From the NCBI GenBank assembly GCA_023230565.1, contig JALNXD010000024.1, positions 1 through 46,727 on the forward strand: a stretch of DNA of 46,727 nt. The letters run 5' to 3'. This DNA comes from Syntrophales bacterium. GTDB taxonomy: Bacteria > Desulfobacterota > Syntrophia > Syntrophales > UBA2210. A model generated the notes under the pieces. That model was given only the letters and a program-made list of their open reading frames with translations. It made no database searches and was not told the origin of the DNA. Below, piece by piece: positions 34,184-42,869 of this stretch (the first letter of the stretch is position 1; the number at the start of each line of letters is the position of its first letter). Both the position numbers and the translations under genes were made by a program.

Positions 34184-36394
34184 TTATCTGCGGTTGAGAA
34201 ACATACCGCGGTCTCCGGAAAGCGTGAAAGCAAAATTTTTCTTCCGGAAAAGCTTCAGACAGGCATTGGCGACTTCACGGTCGTAGAGGATTCCTTTATT
34301 TTTAGATATTTCCTTTAAAGCAGTTTCCACTCCGAGAGCAGAACGGTAAGGTCTGTGGGAGGCCATCGCTTCCACTACATCTGCAACGGCCAGAATTTTC
34401 GCCTCCAGGAGAATATCCTTGTCTTTGAGTCCGTCAGGATAACCTGAACCATTGATCCGCTCATGATGCTGCCTCACAATTTGAGCTACCGGCCATGGAA
34501 ATTCAATATTTTTTAAAATATCGAATCCTATTTCCGGATGAACTTTCATCATTAGAAATTCGATATCCGTAAGTATGTCCGGCTTGCTCAATATCTCGGA
34601 AGGCTCATATATCTTACCTATATCGTGAAGCGTCGCCGCCACTACTATACCTTCGATTCGTTCATCGGGAATATTCATTTCACGGGAAATAGCCTCCGCA
34701 AGCTGGGCTACTCTTTGCTGGTGTCCCGCCGTATAAGGGTCTCTTTTTTCCGCAATCGATGCAAGGGCATTCACTGTTTCCTCAAGCCTCTTTTTGAGGC
34801 GGTCCACAGTCCTTTTAATCTCATCCTGTGCCTTTTTCCGAAACGTAATATCACGGACATACCCCATGTCTGCTCTTTTTCCATCAATTTTGATAATCCC
34901 GAAGGCAATTTCCACATCTTTGGTCGATCCATCATTGCAAAGCAGTTTCGCTTCCGAAAGAGGAAGTGCCTGCTCGCCTGCGGTTCTCTTTTTACCTTGT
35001 TCAAAAAGACCGGAATACTCGGACTCAAATAAATGATCGAAGGGCATACCCACAAGTTCATCCACACTGTAACCGGACATGTCGGATATGGCCCTGTTCG
35101 CGAAACGGTGGATGCCGTTCTGAATGATAATGATGCCGTCCATAGCCTGTTCCACCACTGCCGCATATTTTTCTTCACTTTCGCGCAGGGCCTGCTCGGC
35201 ATTTTTCCGCTCCGTTATGTCCTCATAGACAACAACTACTTTTTTGTTTTTAAGAACTTCACCCACTCTCGCCGTGTTCACCATGCATATGATATCTGTC
35301 CCGTCTTTCCTTCTGCAGGGGAATTCTTCACTGTAGGTCTTTTCCCTTTCAAGCACCGGATAAAACCGTTTTGCTATCTTTTGATAATCTTCGTCTGTGC
35401 GGTAGAGAAGCCTCGTTTTTTGCCCTATGAGTTCGTGCTGTTTCCAGCCGAAAACGGCCTCTACCGAGTCATTGGCGAATATAATTTTTCTGTTCTCCAA
35501 ACCGATTACTGCATGCGGTATCGCTGAAAGTATCGAAGATTCCAAAGCCTGCGCAGCAATCAAGTGTTCAGTGGTTTCTATCAATTGAGTAATATCAATG
35601 GAGCTTCCCAATACTGCGGGTTCGCCATAATAATCAATAGACGTGACCGTTTCAAGAATCCATCTCACTGAACCGTCTTTGGTGATCATTCTGTATTCAT
35701 AAGGATATGCTCGTTCCCCTCTCAGCATTTGCTTTGCATGTTCTTTCGTTATTTCACGGTCTTCGGGATGAACAAAGCTTATCAGATCGCTATTGAGAAG
35801 ATCCTCCATTGTTTCATATCTGGAATATTTCAACAGATGCGGATTCGCGAATTTTACCTTTCCTTTCTGAGCTACAAAAACACCTGTCTGGGTATTATTT
35901 GCAAAATCCCTGTAAAGCTTTTCCGCCTCCACCAGTTTTGATTTCGCCTTCTTCTCATCCGTTACATCCATGGTGTTTCCGAGAACGGCTCTACGCCCCC
36001 GGTATTTGATTGAAATTATATTCTCGAGAACCCACCGTATATCTCCCTTTTTCGTTTGGACGCGGTATTCATAGGGAGATTTTCTCTGCCCCTTCAGCAT
36101 TGCGATTGCATTTGCTCTCGTTTTTTCTCTGTCCCCGGGATACACATGGGTAAACGCATCTTTTCCGATCCACTCTTGATCGGAATAGCCGGAATAATTC
36201 AATATATACGGATTCACGAATTGAAACCGTGAATCTTGTACAATGTAAATCCCGGTTTGAGAACTCTTTGCAAGGGCATCGTAAAGATCATCATTTGCAT
36301 CCGGATTGACATAATTATTATCATCCATGAGCATGCTCGAGTTTGCAGTCTTGTTCTCCCTCAGCCGGATTTTCGCTCCGCTTTTGCCACCCAT
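34184..36394 (-). CDS. multi-PAS sensor with HD-GYP phosphodiesterase domain
   Basis: The 736-residue protein has four PAS/PAC repeats (about residues 34-150, 158-275, 280-395, 405-520). The first two are alike, each containing Y-E-Y-R-x-x-T-K-x-G-x-x-R-W-V/I-L-E. They are followed by a short coiled linker and an HD-GYP domain with His590-Asp591, H643-H644-E and G-Y-P 651-653, all catalytic signatures intact. It should break down cyclic di-GMP (or a related dinucleotide) in response to a cytosolic signal, as no signal peptide or membrane helix is seen. GGAAG precedes the ATG. It stands upstream of miaB on the same strand. Confidence 0.92.
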   Translation of the reverse strand: MGGKSGAKIRLRENKTANSSMLMDDNNYVNPDANDDLYDALAKSSQTGIYIVQDSRFQFVNPYILNYSGYSDQEWIGKDAFTHVYPGDREKTRANAIAMLKGQRKSPYEYRVQTKKGDIRWVLENIISIKYRGRRAVLGNTMDVTDEKKAKSKLVEAEKLYRDFANNTQTGVFVAQKGKVKFANPHLLKYSRYETMEDLLNSDLISFVHPEDREITKEHAKQMLRGERAYPYEYRMITKDGSVRWILETVTSIDYYGEPAVLGSSIDITQLIETTEHLIAAQALESSILSAIPHAVIGLENRKIIFANDSVEAVFGWKQHELIGQKTRLLYRTDEDYQKIAKRFYPVLEREKTYSEEFPCRRKDGTDIICMVNTARVGEVLKNKKVVVVYEDITERKNAEQALRESEEKYAAVVEQAMDGIIIIQNGIHRFANRAISDMSGYSVDELVGMPFDHLFESEYSGLFEQGKKRTAGEQALPLSEAKLLCNDGSTKDVEIAFGIIKIDGKRADMGYVRDITFRKKAQDEIKRTVDRLKKRLEETVNALASIAEKRDPYTAGHQQRVAQLAEAISREMNIPDERIEGIVVAATLHDIGKIYEPSEILSKPDILTDIEFLMMKVHPEIGFDILKNIEFPWPVAQIVRQHHERINGSGYPDGLKDKDILLEAKILAVADVVEAMASHRPYRSALGVETALKEISKNKGILYDREVANACLKLFRKKNFAFTLSGDRGMFLNRR

Positions 36395-36910
36395 CTTATC
36401 TTCCCGATCCTTTTTTGATTTTATTCATCCCGCACACAAGTAAATAGCGTATCCACCGTTTCTTTATTTTTTTATAAATTCATTATAAATCCCTTCCGGC
36501 AGGAAAGGAACAATAAAATGGAATTTCCACAAGAACCCGCGTATAACCGGCTGTCCTGTACCCGGAAGCTCCCGGTCTTCCGGCAACAGAAGCGTGCATA
36601 TGTAGGCATCGGAAATCCCGCACTGGACGGCACGGGAAAAATCTGAAAAAACCGAGTCATTTCGGCATTCCTGACATAAAATAACGGCCGAACTCATGAG
36701 TCCCCGAATGAGAATAAGAGAAAAAGTAAAAGGTGTTCCTTTCCGGGCCGCAAGAGGATATCCTTGAAATTTTCTGAGCTGCAGAACCTCCGCAATAGTC
36801 GTGGCGGTAAATATCACAATTAAAGATATGAGATTTACAAAATGTCCCTTCCCTGTAAGCCGGATACCGTCAGTTCCAGAACGGGCTGACTTTCGCAGGG
36901 TAATCGCATT
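36395..36910. other. stretch without a recognised gene
   Basis: Between the HD-GYP gene and the HU terminator there is one frame of 117 codons on the minus strand (36464-36817). It would start at a GTG without a ribosome-binding site and matches no family I know. A shorter overlapping frame on the same strand makes coding uncertain. I see no RNA gene or repeat. It could be a decayed gene. Confidence 0.5.
36464..36817 (-). CDS. doubtful hypothetical protein
   Basis: The 117-residue frame is hydrophobic in its first half (I-F-T-A-T-T, T-F-S-L-I-L-I) and has two C-x2-C-like cysteines around residue 50. No family resemblance, no Shine-Dalgarno sequence and a GTG start make this weak. It is listed because it is the only long frame in the gap upstream of the HU gene. 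Confidence 0.2.
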   Translation of the reverse strand: MIFTATTIAEVLQLRKFQGYPLAARKGTPFTFSLILIRGLMSSAVILCQECRNDSVFSDFSRAVQCGISDAYICTLLLPEDRELPGTGQPVIRGFLWKFHFIVPFLPEGIYNEFIKK

Positions 36911-36934
36911 TTAAAAAAGGGGGCTGAGCCCCCT
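36911..36934 (-). terminator. rho-independent terminator of the HU gene
   Basis: On the minus strand AGGGGGC and GCCCCCT pair around TCA and are followed by six Ts (36918-36934 plus T-run to 36911). It lies 55 bases downstream of the HU stop codon. Confidence 0.8.
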
Positions 36935-36989
36935 CGGCATATCAAACATTCCCGACTTCCGGCAGTGTAAGTAGGCGATAAAAAACCGG

Positions 36990-37271
36990 CTATTTCCCTG
37001 AATTCACTCTCTCTTTCAATTCTTTCCCAACTTTGAAGAACGGCAATTTTTTAGGAGATACTTCTATGACACCTCCGGTCTTCGGATTCCGCCCGGTATA
37101 GGCTCCGTAATCTCTGACCACAAAGCTTCCGAATCCTCTTATTTCTATGCGATTGCCTTTTTTAAGTTCTTCATTGAAGTTCTTGAATATCAGATTGACG
37201 GTATCAGAAGCCTGTTTTTCTGTAAGGCCTTCTTTTTTACTCAATGCAGATATCAGTTCCGACTTATTCAT
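36990..37271 (-). CDS. HU/IHF family DNA-binding protein
   Basis: Histone-like DNA-bending protein of 93 residues. M-N-K-S-E-L-I-S-A-L-S-K-K forms the helical base. F-G-S-F-V-V-R and G-R-N-P-K-T-G make up the DNA-binding arm signature. GGGGG precedes the ATG. It is transcribed alone, with a terminator. A second HU gene is at 40752-41024 and shares about half of its residues by eye. Confidence 0.93.
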   Translation of the reverse strand: MNKSELISALSKKEGLTEKQASDTVNLIFKNFNEELKKGNRIEIRGFGSFVVRDYGAYTGRNPKTGGVIEVSPKKLPFFKVGKELKERVNSGK

Positions 37272-37401
37272 ATAACCCCCTTTTCAAGAAATAAATACGC
37301 CGTCAAGCACAGACAAATTTAGTCAATAATCTTAACTCGATGTAAACAATTAGCGTCTAGGTATTATTTATTTTGTTACTAATGTCAAGATAATTTTCGT
37401 T

Positions 37402-38127
37402 TTAACTTCCTTGATTGAAACTCAAGAGTTTACTTACCTCCTGTTTCGTCAAGTGCCTGTAATCGCCGGGTTTCAGATTTCCAATCTCTACATCGGCAAT
37501 TGCAGTTCTCACCAACCGCAGAACAGTAATATCAAAAGCGGCAAAGAATCTTCTGATGATTCTGTTCTTCCCCTCAACTATGATCAATTTCAGCCATGTG
37601 CTTTTCGGGTTGACGGCTTCAACAGCTACGCACAGGGGCTTGAAAAATCCGTCACTGAGGCTTGCCCCTGATTTGATATTGTTCAAAAAAGCAGCGTCGA
37701 TTTTTCCTTTCATTTTGACCACATAGGTTTTCGGAATACCGAATCCGGGATGAGAAATACGGTATGAAAAATCTCCATCATTGGTCATCAGAAGCAGACC
37801 CCGGGAATTATAGTCGAGTCTTCCCACAGGATATACCCGTTCGGAAAGATCATTTACCAATTCACTGACTACCCGCCTGCCGAAGGGGTCTTTCATTGAT
37901 GTAAGAACACCTTCCGGCTTATTGAGCATCAGGTAGATCTTACGTGTGCCTGTTGAAATAAGTGCTCCTTCGACGCGTATTTCATCTCTCTGTGCATCCG
38001 CCTTCCGGCCAAGCTCGATAACCGTCGCGCCGTTGACACTGACTTTGCCGTTTCGAATCAATTCTTCAGCTTTCCGTCTCGAAACGATTCCGGCCTTTGC
38101 GATAATCTTCTGCAGTCTTTCTTGCAT
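37402..38127 (-). CDS. rluB: 23S rRNA pseudouridine synthase RluB-like
   Basis: The 241-residue enzyme has an N-terminal S4 RNA-binding domain (R-L-Q-K-I-I-A-K-A-G-I-V-S-R-R-K-A-E) and the catalytic G-R-L-D-Y-N-S-R-G-L-L segment with the nucleophile Asp. It makes pseudouridine in 23S rRNA; RluB, RluE and RluF share this pattern. I place the start at the ATG at 38127, which fits the usual S4 start; the long upstream extension runs through the end of scpB. It overlaps no coding part of scpB and follows it by 7 bases. Confidence 0.9.
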   Translation of the reverse strand: MQERLQKIIAKAGIVSRRKAEELIRNGKVSVNGATVIELGRKADAQRDEIRVEGALISTGTRKIYLMLNKPEGVLTSMKDPFGRRVVSELVNDLSERVYPVGRLDYNSRGLLLMTNDGDFSYRISHPGFGIPKTYVVKMKGKIDAAFLNNIKSGASLSDGFFKPLCVAVEAVNPKSTWLKLIIVEGKNRIIRRFFAAFDITVLRLVRTAIADVEIGNLKPGDYRHLTKQEVSKLLSFNQGS

Positions 38128-38134
38128 TACCTGA

Positions 38135-38659
38135 TTATTCCTCATCAAGCTCTCTGATTTCCTGCAAAGTCGGCAATTCCGATAGATCATTTAATGTGAA
38201 TACTTCTAAAAACCTCCTGGTTGTTCCATACATGATAGGTCTTCCCGGCACATCTTTCCTTCCCACGATCCGTATGAGTTTCTTCTCCAGAAGCCCTTTT
38301 AAAGCAGCACTCGCATCGACTCCACGTACCTTTTCGACTTCCGATTTCATGACCGGCTGCCGGTAGGCAACAACTGCAAGTGTTTCCATTGCCGCCGGGC
38401 TCAACGCAAGAGGCTTTCCTTGTTTGAACTTCAAAATCCAGGGAGAAACCCTTTCTGAAGTTCTGAATTGATAACCCCCGGCCGCTTTTTGAATAATAAT
38501 TCCGCCGCACCGGTTTTCGTATTCACTCATTAATTCTTCAAGCATCTTTTCGATACATGTTTCTTCTACATCTTCAACTACTTCCTTTAGTTTTTTTGCA
38601 GAAAGGGGAATTTCCGATACAAAAAGAAGGGCTTCGAGAACCTGCTTCAGATTCTCCAT
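38135..38659 (-). CDS. scpB: segregation and condensation protein B
   Basis: The 174-residue winged-helix protein is the partner of ScpA in the SMC condensin complex. E-A-L-L-F-V-S-E-I-P-L, the Y-R-Q-P-V-M-K-S-E-V and V-R-G-V-D-A segments, and V-P-G-R-P-I-M-Y-G-T-T near the end are the family marks. The ATG directly abuts the scpA stop codon, with GAGGAGG just inside scpA. Confidence 0.95.
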   Translation of the reverse strand: MENLKQVLEALLFVSEIPLSAKKLKEVVEDVEETCIEKMLEELMSEYENRCGGIIIQKAAGGYQFRTSERVSPWILKFKQGKPLALSPAAMETLAVVAYRQPVMKSEVEKVRGVDASAALKGLLEKKLIRIVGRKDVPGRPIMYGTTRRFLEVFTLNDLSELPTLQEIRELDEE

Positions 38660-39379
38660 TTACTTTTCCTCCTCAACGGCAAGAAATATACGGATCGGTC
38701 CGTACGAATCAGCCTGGAATGCACGTGCCATCCTGAGTTTCATGAGTTCAAGAAGGGCAAGAAAGGTATATATAATGCCTTTTCGGTTTCGTTTCGTACC
38801 TAATAGTTCCTCAAAAGTGACTGCTTTTCTCTGGTTCAGCTCTTCCATTATTTCATTTATACGCTGTGAGAGCGAAAATTTCTCAAGATCAACTTCCATC
38901 TCTATATCTTCTCCTGCAAAAGCGAGCACGTTTCGAAATGCTTCGACAAGATCAAAAATGCCGATTTCCCGTATGGGACGATCTGAACCGCCGGAACACG
39001 CTTCATCTACCATATTTCGGGCAAAAACATCTCTTCCCAGAAGTTTAACTGCTCCCAAATTTAAAGCCGCTTCTTTGAAAGTCCGGTACTCAACCAGCTG
39101 TTTCACAAGCTCCGCCCTCGGATCTTCTTCCTCAGCTTCCTCCTCCTCGTGTGCGGGGATCAGCATCCTCGACTTGATGTGAAGCAATGTAGCGGCTATA
39201 AGCAGGTACTCACCTGCCAGATCAAGATTCAGGGATTTCATCTCTTCTATGTATGCCATATATTGACTTGTAATCAGAGAAATCGGAATATCGTATATGT
39301 CGATCTCATGTTTTCTGATCAGATAAAGAAGAAGATCAAGCGGTCCCTCAAAAACATCAAGTTTGATTTGATAGGCCAT
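38660..39379 (-). CDS. scpA: segregation and condensation protein A
   Basis: Kleisin subunit of the SMC complex, 239 residues. F-E-G-P-L-D-L-L-L-Y-L-I and the Y-L-L-I-A-A-T-L-L-H-I-K-S-R motif are clear. A glutamate-rich linker (about residues 85-95) lies between the N-terminal helix bundle and the C-terminal winged helix (F-L-A-L-L-E-L). AAAGG precedes the ATG. It follows trpS by 110 bases and is co-transcribed with scpB and rluB. Confidence 0.95.
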   Translation of the reverse strand: MAYQIKLDVFEGPLDLLLYLIRKHEIDIYDIPISLITSQYMAYIEEMKSLNLDLAGEYLLIAATLLHIKSRMLIPAHEEEEAEEEDPRAELVKQLVEYRTFKEAALNLGAVKLLGRDVFARNMVDEACSGGSDRPIREIGIFDLVEAFRNVLAFAGEDIEMEVDLEKFSLSQRINEIMEELNQRKAVTFEELLGTKRNRKGIIYTFLALLELMKLRMARAFQADSYGPIRIFLAVEEEK

Positions 39380-39489
39380 ACACTACCTTTCGGGCTTCAT
39401 TTACCGCTTTTCACCCGCAGATATGCAGCAGGACAAGGTCAAGTTAAACTCTTTTGCCTGTTTCTCCTCCATTTTTTGAGACAATTGAA

Positions 39490-40497
39490 TCAAGAACGGC
39501 TGCCCCTGAATACTTGAATGGCTTCCCGGACTTCGAGCATTGTTTTAACCGCATGTTCTCTTGCCCGGGAAGTTCCCTCGAAAATGATATCTTCCACCAG
39601 CGTGCCATGTTTTAAATAGTAATCCTGTCGCTCGTGTACAGGAGCCATTTCCGCCGAAATAGTTTCCGCCAGCCGTTTTTTACATTCAACGCAACCTATC
39701 GCTGCACTTCTGCACTCTTCTTCTATTTGTGTGACTTCGTGAGGCTCGGTGTAAATCGTATGGAACGAAAAAACATTACAAATTTCCGGTCTGCCGGGAT
39801 CAGTTTTTTTCTTGCGCTGAGGATCGGTAAACATGGATAGAATTTTTTGTCTTAAAATCTGGCCCCGGTCTCTCAGATATATTGAATTATCATAGGATTT
39901 GCTCATCTTTCGCCCATCGGTTCCCAAAAGTTTCGGTACTTCGGTCAAAAGCGGCTCAGGTATCGGGAATACCTCTTTATAAAGAAAATTGAATCTTCTT
40001 GCAATTTCACGAGTCAATTCAATATGGGGCAATTGATCGATCCCCACTGGAACACCGTATGCCTTGTACATTATTATATCGGCAGCCTGAAGAACAGGAT
40101 ACCCCAGAAAACCGGCCGTCGAAAGATCACGGTCAGCCATTTCAGTCTGCATCTCCTTATAGGTAGGGTTCCGCTCCAGCCAGGCCAGAGGTGTGATCAT
40201 TGACAATATGAGAAAAAGTTCTGCATGTTCAAGAATATGCGATTGAATAAAAAGAGTGCTTTTATCAGGATCAAGGCCTACGCTGAGCCAATCGATCACC
40301 ATATCAATTGTGTTTTCGCCAATCCGGGAAGTATCCTTGTAATCGCTTGTCAAGGCGTGCCAGTCAGCTACAAAATAGAAGCATTCATATCCTTGCCGGT
40401 TCTGAAGATCAACCCAATTATTCAGTGCTCCGTGAAGATTTCCCAAATGCAGCTTCCCTGTCGGGCGCATTCCGCTTAAAATCCGCTTTGAATTCAC
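39490..40497 (-). CDS. trpS: tryptophanyl-tRNA synthetase
   Basis: Class I aminoacyl-tRNA synthetase of 335 residues. The HIGH-like H-L-G-N lies in R-P-T-G-K-L-H-L-G-N and the K-M-S-K-S loop is intact. G-T-D-G-R-K, preceding the latter, and I-D-Q-L-P-H-I-E fit the TrpS family. The start codon is GTG with GGAG nine bases upstream. Gene order trpS-scpA-scpB-rluB is a common Deltaproteobacterial arrangement. Confidence 0.96.
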   Translation of the reverse strand: MNSKRILSGMRPTGKLHLGNLHGALNNWVDLQNRQGYECFYFVADWHALTSDYKDTSRIGENTIDMVIDWLSVGLDPDKSTLFIQSHILEHAELFLILSMITPLAWLERNPTYKEMQTEMADRDLSTAGFLGYPVLQAADIIMYKAYGVPVGIDQLPHIELTREIARRFNFLYKEVFPIPEPLLTEVPKLLGTDGRKMSKSYDNSIYLRDRGQILRQKILSMFTDPQRKKKTDPGRPEICNVFSFHTIYTEPHEVTQIEEECRSAAIGCVECKKRLAETISAEMAPVHERQDYYLKHGTLVEDIIFEGTSRAREHAVKTMLEVREAIQVFRGSRS

Positions 40498-40699
40498 ACT
40501 GTTTCTCCGATTTTATTATTTCCGCAAGAAGTAATTTCATGAGTGCAGCGATCTATAACAGAAAGGCACTGGTAAGTCAACTTGACCGATTATGATCACG
40601 CAGTCGAATTCATAATTAATTCCTGTAAATTACGTTATCGCGGAACAGAAAACAATCGAATGAGGCGTCCGCGCACGGGATCCCGGTTGTCATCAGAAT

Positions 40700-40731
40700 A
40701 AAAAACGGCCTCCTTCAGACAAAGGAGGCCG
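40700..40731 (-). terminator. rho-independent terminator of the second HU gene
   Basis: CGGCCTCCTT and AAGGAGGCCG (10-bp perfect stem, 40706-40731) followed on the minus strand by six Ts lie 20 bases after the HU stop codon. Confidence 0.85.
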
Positions 40732-40751
40732 CATTCACACAAAAATTCCAT

Positions 40752-41024
40752 CTATTTGACTTTTTCCTGCAGCTGTTTTCCGGGTTTGAATTTTACAACT
40801 TTCTTTGCCTTGATTTTGATTTCTTTTCCTGTTTGAGGATTTCTGCCGGTTCTCGCTTTCCTTTTGACAACTGAAAATGTTCCGAATCCCACAAGACCGA
40901 TTTTTCCGTTTTTCTTCAATTCAGACTGGACATTGTTGATGTAGGAATCCAACACCTTCCCTGCTACAGATTTTGTTACTTCTGCATCCTTGGCCATCGC
41001 CGCGATCAATTCAGCTTTCGTCAT
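40752..41024 (-). CDS. HU family DNA-binding protein
   Basis: The 90-residue histone-like protein has T-K-A-E-L-I-A-A-M, G-F-G-T-F-S-V-V-K-R-K-A-R-T-G-R-N-P-Q-T-G and the lysine-rich arm I-K-I-K-A-K-K-V-V-K-F-K-P-G-K. The ATG at 41024 is chosen by family; the frame extends to a TTG at 41045. AAAGGGGG lies about 12 bases upstream. It has its own terminator and is the second HU paralogue in four kilobases. Confidence 0.93.
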   Translation of the reverse strand: MTKAELIAAMAKDAEVTKSVAGKVLDSYINNVQSELKKNGKIGLVGFGTFSVVKRKARTGRNPQTGKEIKIKAKKVVKFKPGKQLQEKVK

Positions 41025-41337
41025 ACCTTTGCGTCCCCCTTTCAATAATCATTTGTGTTTTTTAATGATACAGATCTACTATACTTTCCCCACCTCCTAT
41101 GGGAACAATCTTTAAGGAGTTTGATGCAATTCGCATATTCGCTATCGAAGCAGGATTTAGCCGCAAACTCAGGCTGTTAAAGGATTTTAAGAAACGTAAC
41201 ATAAAAAAAGATAACAAATCAAGAAAAAAGAAGCTCATGGTTCAGGAAATTTCTCTCTTTTTGTATTCTTTGTACTGATATTGTCTTGAAAAAGAAAAAA
41301 AGAGTTTTTCTTGCTGCAATATAAGAATCAATATATT

Positions 41338-41841
41338 TTATACATCTTTGAATGTGAGGTCCGTTTCTCCTCGCGGCAGTGGAATGATAAATACGGGTTT
41401 GGTCGCTCTTCTCAGCACTTTTTCGGCGACACTTCCCAAAAAAGCCCTGCTTAACCCTTTCCCATGAGTTCCCATTACTATTGCATCACATTCCATCAAT
41501 CCTGATTTTTCCAGGATCTCATCAGCAGGATACCCCTGATACACATCTATCGATGCGACCCTTTCTGCCAGTTCAGGTTCGTCTTTCAATTCCCGCTCAT
41601 AAAAAAGGGCCAATCTTTTCTTAATCTGCTCAACTGCACCGGCTGCGAACTCGTCAAGGTGTCGCGCGTCGACATAGCCTCCCAGAAACGCTTGAATATG
41701 CGGCGGAACCTCTTCAATTACATGGATAATAAAAATTCGTCCCTTGTCCTGTCTGGCAAGATAAAGAGCATAACGGAGCGCATGAGCTGAATTCTTCGAA
41801 AGGTCCGTTGCATATAGAATTTTTTTGATAATCGGAATCAT
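41338..41841 (-). CDS. universal stress protein UspA family
   Basis: The 167-residue protein has a single Usp domain: I-L-Y-A-T-D-L-S-K-N-S at the start, the I-I-H-V-I-E-E-V strand, and G-T-H-G-K-G-L-S-R-A-F-L-G-S-V-A-E-K-V-L, which fits the ATP-binding G-x2-G-x9-G(S/T) signature. GAGGGAG precedes the ATG. A single-gene unit on the minus strand; the 292-base gap before the HU gene shows nothing I recognise. Role in stress survival is inferred from the family. Confidence 0.9.
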   Translation of the reverse strand: MIPIIKKILYATDLSKNSAHALRYALYLARQDKGRIFIIHVIEEVPPHIQAFLGGYVDARHLDEFAAGAVEQIKKRLALFYERELKDEPELAERVASIDVYQGYPADEILEKSGLMECDAIVMGTHGKGLSRAFLGSVAEKVLRRATKPVFIIPLPRGETDLTFKDV

Positions 41842-41960
41842 GGATTCTCCCTCATCGACTGTCGAGATTTTTCCGGAATTGTCTGTTTCGCATCAAACTC
41901 TTGCAGTACGGACTGTAAACTTTCTTGAATTTACTTTATTTTTTTGCAGCGGTCAAGTAT

Positions 41961-42584
41961 TTACTGGTGTAAGAGATCTCTTTTTGCTGCAAAAAGCCGG
42001 TGAACAGATGTGCCATTGGTAAGAACCGCCATAATCCATACAACAGCAATAACCGGTGCTTCAGCATATGCAGGCGCAATCATATTCACAAGAGGGGATA
42101 AAAGCGATGCAAAAGCGAGAAGAAGAATTCTTTCAGGTCGTTGCATAATACCCACTACCCGGATATTTCCGAGCGATTCGGCTCTCGCCTTTATGTAGCT
42201 GACCATAAATGAGCCGATGATGGAGAAAAGAACGGCATAAAATACCGGACTGTCGCGATAATATAGCAGGAGTCCTGCAAAAACGAGAAAATCGGACCAC
42301 CTGTCGAGGCTTGAATCGAGAAGCGCTCCGAATTTCGATGTTTTCCCTGAAAAACGGGCAACAGTTCCATCAAGAGTATCGGCAAATCCCGCCAGAAGGA
42401 GCACAAGCCCTCCCGTAAAAAATAGGCCTCCTGCGTAAAGCAGGAATGCACCGCAGGAAAGGAGAAGGGAACATACTGAAATAACATTTGCCGAAACAGA
42501 TGCCTTCGCCAGAGGGCGGATCAATCTTCCGACAACACTATAATAATTTCTAATTATCCACTGTCGTGCAAAAATAAACGTCAT
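41961..42584 (-). CDS. CDP-alcohol phosphatidyltransferase family protein
   Basis: The 207-residue membrane protein carries the complete signature D-T-L-D-G-T-V-A-R with G-A-L-L-D-S-S-L-D-R (about residues 69-95) and five or six hydrophobic helices. R-A-E-S-L-G and Q-R-P-E-R-I, later in the sequence, resemble inositol- or glycerol-phosphate type enzymes rather than PgsA proper. It would join CDP-diacylglycerol to a small alcohol or alcohol phosphate to make a phospholipid. It is divergent from the acyl-CoA ligase gene. Confidence 0.85.
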   Translation of the reverse strand: MTFIFARQWIIRNYYSVVGRLIRPLAKASVSANVISVCSLLLSCGAFLLYAGGLFFTGGLVLLLAGFADTLDGTVARFSGKTSKFGALLDSSLDRWSDFLVFAGLLLYYRDSPVFYAVLFSIIGSFMVSYIKARAESLGNIRVVGIMQRPERILLLAFASLLSPLVNMIAPAYAEAPVIAVVWIMAVLTNGTSVHRLFAAKRDLLHQ

Positions 42585-42869
42585 ATCGGGTTCCGGTTAT
42601 TCTGTATCAGTTGAAAATAACAGTTTCGTCATTTCATTTATTACTTGTTGGCTGGAAAACAAAAAAAAATTCTCCTGTGATCTCATTTAATGGTATAGTA
42701 CGAAAATTTTGTTGCTCAGCGCTCTTATTACTTGATTTCCCCCATAAAATCAATATATCTAAAAAGATTGTCCGGGGAATTCGCAATTTCGATATCTGAA
42801 GCATGTTTCACGATTACGACTTTGTAAATATTTTTTTAGCATCAAAAACGGAAAACAAGGAGGAATAGA

